This document shows, piece after piece, positions 14,681-25,100 of a stretch of 64,000 nt of DNA. The position numbers were made by a program, and so were the translations under genes. Every line of letters starts with the position of its first letter. Position 1 is the stretch's first letter. Below the pieces are notes generated by a model that did not search any database, was not told the DNA's origin, and saw only the letters and a list, made by a program, of their open reading frames with translations. This DNA comes from Rheinheimera oceanensis (GTDB taxonomy: Bacteria; Pseudomonadota; Gammaproteobacteria; Enterobacterales; Alteromonadaceae): positions 1 to 64,000 of the forward strand of contig NZ_JAGPNM010000009.1 in the NCBI RefSeq assembly GCF_018831085.1. The letters are read 5' to 3'.

Positions 14681-15429
14681 TACTGCCCTCCTTTAATATA
14701 TTCACTAGGCACACAACCTCTGATTAGACATTCATTATCTCTTGTCGCATTTTCCAAATCCTGCTTGGCTCGTTCAAGCTTTTGGGCATTTTTAGGCGAC
14801 GGATTTGCATCATAACGAATCTGAATCTGATCAACATCATTTTGCAGTTCCGCCTGAACTCGCTTAGGTGGAATAATTTCAACATCGTTAACTTTGCCAG
14901 CATTGATATCCTGCTGTAAACGCTTGGTATCAATTTCTATTGTATTTTCGCCATAGTTTTTAACGCCTGAAGTGGTGTTACCATCAACAGCAGTGGTAGA
15001 CGTATACTGGCTATTGCTCTTAGCCGGATCAGCGCCTCTAACATGCTGCTGAATTGTAATATCACCATATGGATTAGCGGGAACTAAATTACCCTCTTCA
15101 TCAATATAAGATTTTTTCTGATTTTTTGTATTTGTTGTCGCAGAAAAATCATTGTCTTTTCTGGTTACACTGTTAGGAATATTGCCAATATTTCCAGCAG
15201 AATCAGCCCCTGGAATCATGTCATCAGTATGATTTATTTGACCACTTTTAACATCCTGATACTTATCTACCACCTTATCCAGAACCTTGCCGCCCACCTT
15301 CGCAGCAAGAATTTCCAGACCTACTATACCAGCACCTTTTAGCAGTTCGATATCCGGGCTTACATTCCCCTCAAAAAGCAAAAAGGGGTCAAGCAAAAAG
15401 AGCAAAAAGGGGTCGGAGCTAATAATCAC
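14680..15429 (-). CDS. Orphan toxin tip, possibly ADP-ribosyltransferase-like, with 98-bp element start
   Basis: The longest displaced tip, about 230 native residues after an element-derived MIISSDPF leader and a duplicated DPFLLF segment. A hydrophobic helix (GAGIVGLEILAAKVGGKVLD) precedes a polar linker and a C-terminal domain with QHVRGADP, then SQYTSTTAVDG, then NTIEIDTKRL, an H/R - STS - E-like order reminiscent of ADP-ribosyltransferase toxins. That class call is weak. It ends VPSEYIKGGQ next to its helical immunity gene. There is no export signal, so it is silent unless recombined into cdiA or expressed from the GTG in the element. Confidence 0.6.
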   Translation of the reverse strand: MIISSDPFLLFLLDPFLLFEGNVSPDIELLKGAGIVGLEILAAKVGGKVLDKVVDKYQDVKSGQINHTDDMIPGADSAGNIGNIPNSVTRKDNDFSATTNTKNQKKSYIDEEGNLVPANPYGDITIQQHVRGADPAKSNSQYTSTTAVDGNTTSGVKNYGENTIEIDTKRLQQDINAGKVNDVEIIPPKRVQAELQNDVDQIQIRYDANPSPKNAQKLERAKQDLENATRDNECLIRGCVPSEYIKGGQ

Positions 15430-15501
15430 TATCTCTTATGCAAATCACTGAAACATAATGGATTAGCTAGACCTACCTCTAATTGTCTCCGACCCCTTTT
15501 T
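15404..15501. repeat. 98-bp mini-element, copy 5
   Basis: Complete copy. On the left are partial duplications (AAAAAGGGGTCAAGC); on the right GACCCCTTTTTAGGCG is repeated once with its flank. Confidence 0.85.
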
Positions 15502-15519
15502 AGGCGGACCCCTTTTTAG

Positions 15520-15791
15520 GCGCATGGCAGGGAGTGTTGTGTGGATATTATTTGCCTGATTAGCCGAAGGTGTTTTCTGGCAGGAAAAAACAACGTTCAC
15601 ATAGAATGCCGCCTTACCCTGCCTGAAAAACAGAAAAGCGGCTAACCAAAGGCAACAGACATAAAAAAATCCGGCGACAATGCCAGATTTTTTATGGTTA
15701 ACAACCGGAAATTGATTAAATTCCAAACAGAAAAGGGTTGTTTTTATACAACCCTGGCGTGTGAACGATATGAACGGGACAACGGGACAAC
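15520..15791 (+). mobile_element. DDE-element 3' end and tail (remnant)
   Basis: Begins in the last codons of the transposase gene (GCATGGCAGGGAGTGTTGTG, then the GYYLPD-like end) and runs through the hairpin to ATGAACGGGACAACGGGACA. It lies directly after the immunity gene of the main cdiA. Confidence 0.75.
15664..15693. terminator. Hairpin terminator in the DDE-element tail
   Basis: AAAAAATC..GGC / GCC..GATTTTTT stem. It would terminate the cdiB-cdiA-cdiI transcript. Confidence 0.55.
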
Positions 15792-16181
15792 ACCGATACC
15801 CATAACGACATTGTCATTAACAATAACAATCCCATTAGATTCATAATTGTAAAACTTCCCATCACCCCATTTAATTAAGAATACAGATTCGCTGTCAAAA
15901 ATATCGATAGAGTAATCGTTAACTCTATCTACTGGAAAGGTAAATATAGGCACTTCACTTTTTTCAATTAGAAAAGCACTCTTTTCTTTAAACACGCGTG
16001 ATGGATACAGGCTCTCCACCTCCAATATTTTCCCACTATCAGAGACCCAAACGCTTGTTCCATACCCAACATTTTTTACTGTTGCAGAGTCATTCATCAG
16101 TGTTGATTCTATTCCATACACTGGAACACTTTCATCCCTGTAACAACTGAACTCATTAACAACATTTTCAGGATTGTCCAT
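15744..16181 (-). CDS. cdiI: Immunity protein for the main CdiA toxin (CdiI)
   Basis: About 145 residues starting MDNPENVVNEFSCYRDES, one base after the cdiA stop, with GGAG eight bases upstream of the ATG. Soluble and beta-rich by pattern; no family recognised. The native protein probably ends near VVMGIG; the remaining residues (VPLSRSYRSHARVV) are encoded by the mobile-element end, which supplies the stop codon. By position it should bind and block the CdiA C-terminal toxin in the cytoplasm of sister cells. Confidence 0.8.
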   Translation of the reverse strand: MDNPENVVNEFSCYRDESVPVYGIESTLMNDSATVKNVGYGTSVWVSDSGKILEVESLYPSRVFKEKSAFLIEKSEVPIFTFPVDRVNDYSIDIFDSESVFLIKWGDGKFYNYESNGIVIVNDNVVMGIGVVPLSRSYRSHARVV

Positions 16182-16182
16182 A

Positions 16183-19100
16183 TTAGTCTCCAAAATCTCC
16201 AGGTTGGATGCCCACAACTTGTTTAGTCTCTGGGTTAACAAATACTCGCGTTCCCGTGACCGGATTTACAAATTTCAAGCTGCCTTGTTCACCAGGCATT
16301 GAACTACTGGAGAGCGCATCCAAAACATCGTCAGGCATAATATCCTTTCGACCTGATTTGAATAAACTATTATAAGCATGTGGATTAAGCGTGTAATCTG
16401 TGCCAGGAATACCTTCTGCTCGCCATGTATCAAACGCTGGCCGTCTGGTCTCTCTTAGCTCTGACTGCCCAGATGCTGAATAAATTTTCTCAACATCATT
16501 CCCATTCTCACTCAAGTAAACAGTATCACCCAGATGCCCTTCCTGCACTGGTGTTCCGGTATTTGATGAGAGCCCACCCTGCGCTGTGGTTTCGGTATTT
16601 GATGACAAACCGCCTTGCGCTATAGTTCCGGTATTTGATGATAACCCGCCCTGCGCTGTGGTTTCGGTATTCGATGATATCCTCTCGCCTGCCTGATAAC
16701 CACCCTGCTGGCCCAATTGCTCAGCACTCACCATCTGCAGGCCACCTAAATCACTGCCTGCATCGCTCATGGTCATATACGTGCTGTTTGACTTAACCAC
16801 TATCCGGCCATCTGCCATCTGATAAGCCTGTCCAACCTCCAACATATTAAAAATGTCAAAAGGCTCGGTTAACGTCTTACCAAAAACCTCACTTTCACTC
16901 CAGGCAGGTGCTGCATCCTTTCCAAACAGGCTGCCAATTCCTTTTGCTGCGTCAGATGCAGCCTGACGCCCTTCCTCAGTACCGGCTACAACCGCGGTTC
17001 CTACCCCCAGGAAGACCAATAACTCCGGCAAGCCAAGCACCACCGGCAAGAAATCCGTTTGCAATGCATCAGCCTGACCTGGCTGCATTACTGAACCCAA
17101 CATTCCCAAAGCTTGCTCAGCCTTGGCCGGATCAGTCAGCATTAGCTGCCCAATCTCATTTGCTATGGCGTCTCTGGCTGCAATGGCATCCGGGCTGTCT
17201 TCGTTCCAGGGGAGAGCGTTAAAGATATAGCCTTCCACTGCATCTTTACGCTCTTCAGGAGAGGCTTCAGTATCTGTCAGAGTCAGGATACTTTTCCGCA
17301 ACGTCTTTTGTCTGGCTACATTGTTGTTGAATTCCTCAACTGTCACCGCATCTGTTGCCACAAGCAGCGCGACATAAGCGGCATTTTCGACGTTATCAAC
17401 CACCTGCCCCCAGGCTTCGGTACTGCCGACACTGGCAACATTATCTTTCCACTTATTCAGTTGCTGCTCTGGGTTCTCAACCAAATTCCCCAGGCTATCC
17501 AGCGCTGTGGTGCTGGCATACAGGTTCACATCCTTGCTGTCGTCTTTGGTCACTTCCTGCGCAATGTTGGTGTCGCGGTTTAAGTCGCTCAGGTCTTGTT
17601 GTGGGTTATCCCGCACAATAATGTTGCCTTCGCCTACCGTAGCGCGGTTAATTTGCTCTTTGTCGTGGTTGCTGTAATTACCACTGGCGTTGTAGTTGTT
17701 ACCACTCTCTGTTTGATTGGTGTTGGTGTCATCACCCATGGTGAAGCCAACATTCAGGTAGTAGCTTTTCTCTTTGTCATGGTCGGCAATGTCGGTATAG
17801 GCCAGGCTGCCGGTGTCCAGGGTTAAGTTACCCAGGTCATTACCGTTTTCATCAATATTGGCAATCACGGCACCGTCTATCTGGGTATGGCCTTCGGTGC
17901 GGATATTGACTGAGCCACTGCCAATAATGCTGCTTTGCTCATTAACCCAGGCGCTGCTGCCTTCGGTTTCGCCATAGCCGGCACTGGCACCACCGCTGGC
18001 ACCGGCACCTACCGTGATATTGGCGCTGACATCCCAGCGGCTACCTTCTACCTGGCTGGTGTTTTGTACAGACGCCACGGTTAAGTTACCGCCGATATCC
18101 ATATCCACATCGGTTGCGGCCAGGTTACCACCGGCTATAGTGGTGTCATTGCCACTTTTTACGGTTAAGGTTTTACCCGCGGTAATATGGCTGTTGCTAT
18201 AGGTGGTGCCTTCGCGGTCCAGCTCGCCTTCGCCCATCGCCATATTGGCGGTAAAGCCCACGCCGTTAGAGCCAAAGTTAGCCCCGGCACCGGCGCTTAA
18301 ATGGCTGTCCTGGCTGTTACTGCTAAACTGGCTTTCGGCCGCTTTGATAATAATGTCGTTACCGGCTGTCAGCGCTACGCTGTCATCGCCGTTAATGTCA
18401 CTGCCTATAATGGCTAAGTCGTTGCGGGCATTTAAGTTAACGTTACCACCGGCATTCAGGCTGCTGCCCATTGCATCGGTGTTCTGGTTATTCAGCTCGC
18501 TGTCTGACTGGCTGAACCCGGCCGTTAAGCTGACATTAGTGGTGCTGGCATTCAGGCTTAAGCCTACTTGCAGATATTCGGTATTATGTTTGCTGCCACT
18601 GCTGTTTTGCGCGGCGATAACACTGATGTTTTCTGCATCAACGTTAATATTGCCTGTCGCATTTACCTGGGCGCCTTCAAACAAGGCATCGCCACCGGCG
18701 TTAACCGTAACATTGCCACCGGCCGTTAAGCTGCTGCCTTTGGCCACGCCTTGCTGCACGGTATTCGTGGTGGTTGTGGTGGTTTGGCCTAAATGCGCAC
18801 TGGCACTTGGGCCAGCGTTATTCAGGGTGTCGGCAGCCTGCATTACCGAACTGGCAACACTAACCGCATCACCGCCCTGGCCTAAATTGCTGATGGCATC
18901 GACAGTATTACCAATATTGTAATTGGCGCTTACCGTTAAGCCGTCACGGATATGGCTATGTTCGGTTTGCTGGTTAAACAGCTCTTGTGCGGTAACAATG
19001 CTGATATCTTTTACTGCACTGAGGCGGATATCATTTACCGCAGCAATATCACTGCCTGATATCAGCAGGTCATTACCGGCATTTAGCTGCACATTATTTG

Positions 19101-22100
19101 CCGTTAATACACTGCCGGTTTGCGTTGTACTGTTACTGGTTAAGGCGTCTTTTTGTGTGTCGTCACCGGCAAATACGCTTAAGGTATTGCGGTCTGCACT
19201 GATGGCGATACCGGTTTTGGTTTCAGTCTGGCGGCTGTAACTGCTGCCACTGCCCTGGCCGGTTAGCACATTAATATCCCGCCCGGCATCCAGCAGCAAA
19301 TTGCCCCCGGCATGCAGCTCTGAGCCTACTATATTTACATCGCGGCTGGCAGTCAGTGCCATATTGTCTTTCGCGGTAAACACGCTGCCAACATAATCGG
19401 TTTGAATAGTGCGGTTTTCATTCGCAGTTTCTTTGGCGACCGATAAAAAGTTATCGCTAAAGCCCAGCGCCAGGCCGTTACGGCGGGTTTCCTGGTACAG
19501 CGATGTTGTTTCGGTATCGCCCAGAATATTAATATCTGCCGCTTTGGCACCTTCATTGCCAAAACCGGCCTGCGCCACGATATTGTCGGCGTTAATACGC
19601 CCGGCCAGCACGTTAATATCGTTTTGCGCTAACAACACCATATCGCCACCGGCATTTAGCTCAGCATGGCCTAGGTACTGCACATCGGTTTCGCTGATTT
19701 TGGTAGAGCCGAACAAACCGCCGAACATGCTTTTTTTCTTCACATGGTTTTCAGCCTGCCATTCTTCACCGGAGACAATATTTAACTCGCCGCCGCTGTA
19801 GGCCACCATATTGCCGCCAGCCTGAATGTAAGTGCCTTCCAGCAACACATTGCCGGAATTAAGCAGTTGCAGGCCATCAGCGCCTTGCTGCGCATTCAGG
19901 CTGACATTGCCACCGGCAACAATGACCGAGCCCTGATGCTCGGCACTGTAGGTTTCATCAATATAAACGGTCTTCTTAAAGGTGCTTTTTTTGGTGCGCT
20001 GCTCGCGGTCTTCGTGGTATTCCACTACACCCAGCAAGTTCATCTCATTACCGGCAGCCAGCTCAACATCGCCAGCAGCGGCAAACACCGCCCCCTCAGA
20101 CTGCAAATTATTGCCCGCTACCACGCTTAAATTACCACCGGCATCAAAGCTGACGACATCATAAGTGCGGTGCAGCTCTATATCGTGGCCGCCTTTAAAG
20201 TAGGTTTCATGGCCGCTGAGCTTTTCTACTGCGCCCAGCAGTACGTCGTTACCGGCATTGAGGCTAATATCGCCTGCGGCGCTGAATTTGCTGCCTTGCA
20301 GGTCAATATTATTGCCGGCTGTCATGCTCAGGCTGTCGTTGGAAATAATTTGCGGCGCATTGCCTACTGTGGTGTAAGTTTTGCTGTTGCCGTTGGCAAA
20401 CTCCACCGTGTGCTGGCTAAACTCGGTACGGTTAATAATATCGCCACCGGCATTTAACAGCACATGGCCGCCGCTTAGCAGGTTTTGGTTAATAAGATTA
20501 TTACCGGCGCTGATACTTAATACATTATTGCCGGTTAAGCTGCCAAGGTTAGTAAAGTCACCGCTAATATCCAGCCATAGCGTATTGCTTTGCAGGTTTA
20601 TATTGTTGGTAAAATCGCCGCCCAGTTGCAGGCCCAGCAGATTTTCGCTGTCGAAGAAGCCGAAGTTGCCCATATTAAGGCCGCCTTCGCTGCGCAGAAT
20701 TAAACCTTCACCGGCAGCGATGCCGCTGTTGATATTAAAACCGGCATCGGCGGTAATATCGATAGTGCCGCCTGCGCTTAAGGTTACGCCGTCGGCCAGT
20801 AAATCGTTCTGGCTGATAGCAGCATACAGAGCTTGCTGGCCTTTATTAATGGCGTTGGCGTCAAAACCCAAATCTTCAGTGAGCACGCGCATTTGCTCGT
20901 CGGTAATAAACACATTCTGGCCAACCTGCTGCCCGGTGCTGTATCCGGTAGTGCTATTGCCTTGGGTAGCAGCTTGTGTAGCACTTTGTTGCTGCGCACT
21001 ATTTTTCTGCTGTGCAAGCGTGCCCTGCTGGTTATCTACCAGGCCTTTAATAATAAGATCAGGGTTATAGTCGCCGGAGCCTGCGATATTACCGTTGCCC
21101 ACCAGGCCGCCACCTTGTTGCTGGCCGGGGCCCTGTGGTGCACTGCCTTGCGACACCCGCAAGCTGGCGGCCATATCCGGTGACATAAAACCAATACCCT
21201 GCACACCGATACCGGTTTGCAAAGCATCAGCCTGCTGCCGTGCAGGGTCGGTTACCTGTACATTGCGCACATCGCCCTGTGTTGCCACTAACTGCGCCGG
21301 GCCGGTGTCTGTACCGCCTTTATGCAACAGATCACCGGCATTAAGCTGGCGGTTGTCGCTGCTAACAGCCGTTATTTGCTGGGTGGGGTTACTTACAGCG
21401 ATATCAGCTGCCGTACCGGCATCAGGGTTAACCACCAGTTGCACCGCGTCAGCGCCGCTGACATCAGTGTTCAACCCGGCCTGCTGCTTAGATTGCAAGG
21501 TTGCACTACCAACTTGCCCGGCTTGCTGTTGCTGGCCTTGTAGTTCGGCGTTGCTGACTATTATCTGCCCTGCAGCGTCCAGCGTATTAATCTGGCGGGC
21601 GGTAGTGCCAACTACCTGACCAATGCCTACATTATCAGGCTGGCTGCCCGGTTGTACGCCGGTATGGTTAACATTGCTGTCACGCCATTCGGCATCAACA
21701 GTACCGCTATTACCGGCGGTAACACCATTGGCAGAGCGGTTAGCACCGCTGGTATTCTGGCTAGTACCATTGTTGCGGTTAACCGTAACGTTGCTGCTAT
21801 TACTGGCACCGGCATTGCTACCACGAGAAGCACTGCCGCTGCTGCCATTGGCAATGGTGGTTGGTGTGTTTGACGCTACCGGAGAAACATCACCTAAAGT
21901 AACGTCTTCGGTTAAGTTACCATAAATATTACGACCAGCAACAATGCTGCCATAAACCCCGCCGGTATAGGTAGTTTCCTCGTATGAACCAACAGACATT
22001 ACCTGCCCAGTGGGTGTGGAATAACCAGGCTCTGCGCACCCTGCAGGTCCATTGTCTCCCATAAAATACTGCATACAACCGTCATCCCACTCTTCCTGTG

Positions 22101-25100
22101 TTACAGTGACGGTGTTAACTTGCTTATTCGTTGCACTGTTGTTTTTTAGCCTGGTGCCGGTAAGGCTAATATCCTGTCCAGCGGAAATAGCACTGTAATT
22201 ATTGGTAATATCGCCATCGAGACTAAGATCCCGCCCTGCTGCAATTACGCCAACTTTACCGGTAAGTTTGGCTTCATAGTGCTGTGTAGTAACGCTTTCA
22301 GCGTAAATCCAAAGATTTTGCCCCCAACCATAGTAATGACCAAGGATATAATCACGTGGGTCGTCAACATTTGGGTAACGCTTCCACCGCGTTACTTCAC
22401 CTTCTGTGTACGACAAAGTTCCCACAAAGTCATTTAAGATGGTGCCGCTAATGCTTAAATCCTGAGCTGCGGCGATAGTACCGCCGGTATTGGTTACCGT
22501 GGCACCTGAAATAACTGCATCCTGATTGGAGTAAATATTGGCGGTATTGCTGACATTACCGTCGATGGTTAGCAGGCTGCCGGCGAACAGCAGGTTGCTG
22601 TTGTCGATATTGCCATTAATATCTAAATGGTTACCCGCAGCCAGGGTGCCAGTGTTGGTAGTATTCGCTGCATTTAGCGTTAATACCGCATTACTGCTGA
22701 CAATACCGTTATTGGTTAGCCGGTTAAGGTCGAGCACAGCATTACCACCAGAGCGGATCACACCAGTGGCATTATTGGTTAGCTCTGTAGCGTCTACATT
22801 TAACATACCGCTGGCAATAATATTGCCGCTGTTTGTGATATTGCCATTGCTGTTTAACTGCAGGTTACGGCTGGCACTTAGCAGCTCACCATTTTGCAGT
22901 GCAATGCTGTTATTGCTGCTAAGCAGCAGGTCCCGGCCATAAATCTGGCCAACAGACAGGCTGTTTACCGTAACCGCAACAGTGCCGTCAGACTGCACTG
23001 TGCCGCTGGCGTTGTTCAATGTACGCACGTCCAAATCTACGGCTGTTGCTCCGCTTATAATGCCGCTGTTGGTCAGAGTACCGCTGCTGTCAATATCCAC
23101 CTTACCGCTACGGCTGGCCAGGGTGCCACTGTTGGTGAGGTTAGTACCCGTTAACGTAAGCAGGTTGGCAGCAGAAATAACCCCGGCATTATTAAGCGCG
23201 CTGCCACTATTGAGACTGATACCGCCATTACTGATAATCCGTGAATTTGCTGCATCATTGGTAACTGAACTTGCCGTAATAGCCAGATTACCGCTACCGG
23301 CTAACAGGATGCTGCCATTGTTATTATCCAGTGCAGCGGTATTCAGTGTCAGGTTAGTGCCATTGGCAGCAATATGTCCGCTGCGGTTAAGCAAAGTGCC
23401 GCTTTGAATACTGCTTGATCCACTGCCGGTGCCGCTGCTCGTAGCAATGACCTGGCCGTTATTATTGTTAAGGGTGCCACTGCTGGTAAGCTGGTACTGG
23501 CTGGCAGATAACACGCCATAGCTGTTATCCAGGTTGCCCTGTGCCGTTGCCACTAACTGGCCGGCGCTTTGCACCAGGCCTGATTGCTGGTTTAAATGGC
23601 TGGCACTTTGTAGTGTCAGAACACCATTACCACCGTGCTTAATTTGACCATTACTGTTATTCAGCTCGCCACTGCGGGTACTGATAGTAAAGTTATTATT
23701 GGTTGCCTGAATAACCCCGCCGTTATTGCTCAGGCTGGCTGCACTGATTTGCGCATTATTAGTACCCGTCGATGTAATAACACCGCCATTATTGTTTAGC
23801 ACCCCCGACGTCAGGCTAAGGTTTTGCCCTTGCAGGCTGCCGCTGTTCGTTACACTACCTGCGGTATTAATGGTCAGGTTGCCGTCACTCAGCAGGCTGC
23901 CGCCCTGATTATGCAGCGCACTGTTTACCTGCATATTGCCTTTGGTATACAGCTGGCTGTTGTTGGTAAAGGTACCACTGCCGTTAATTAGCATGCCTTG
24001 CTCAGCATACACGGTGCCGGCACCGATAATACTGTTTTGCATGGTGGCCGTACCGGCGCTGGCTATACTGCCACCGGCGTTGTTGATGCTGCCGTTGTTG
24101 CCAAGCAGCAGGTTACCCGTGCCGGCATGAATAATACTGCCGCTGTTGCTCAGATTGCCGCCCAGGCTCATATCACGGGCATTGTTATACAAGGTGCCGC
24201 TGTTGCTGAGCTGTGCCACATTAAGCTGCAGGCTGTTGGCTGCAGTGGCAGCGTTAATCAGCACACCGCTTGCCTGGTTTTGCAGCGTATTACCGGTATA
24301 AGTTGCCGTATTGCTTTCAATGCGGCCGCTGTTTTGCAACAGATTAAAGCCGGATACATTCAGGTTATTGGCTGACCAGGTGCCGCTGTTGCTAACGTTA
24401 GCAGCATTTACCAGCGCATTATTGCCGGCATAGAGTAAATGGCTGTTAGTTACACTGGCAGCGTCCAGTTGCAGGTTATTCGCAGCAGAAATGCTACCCG
24501 CGTTGGTAATGCTATTGCCGGCAGCATTAAGCGTAATATTATTGGCAACCAGTACGGCACCGGCCTGGTTCGCCAGGGCGGAGTTAAGCTGCAGCTGTTG
24601 CTGTGCCTGCAAAGTACCGCTGTTGCTGACATTACCGGCATTTATTACCAGATTAGCATTAGACGCTATAGTACCGGTATTGGCTAAATTGCCCGCCTGC
24701 GACAAGGTAAAAGTACCAGTGCCCAGATGTAACAGCTTACCGTTGTCGTTGTTAAGGCCTGCCAGAGTGAAGTCCCAGTTGCGGCCATGGCTGGCCAGGG
24801 TACCGTTGCTGTTATTTAACTGACTAACCTCGGTTAGCTGCAACGAGTTGTCGCTGGTGTCGGTGGCAAGAATAACACCGTAACTGTTGTTCAGCGCGGC
24901 AGTACTTAATGCCAGTGTCTGCGCGTTAATCACCCCTGCTGCGTTATTGATACTTTGCCGGGCATTTAGCTGGGCCGCTGTGGCCTGTATGGTGCCGGCG
25001 CTGTTGTCAATTTGCTGTGCGCTGGCTACAAGGTTGCCTGCGGCTTGCAATAAGCCCTGGTTGTTGGTAAGCGCGGTAGCTACTGTCAGCTGTATATCAG

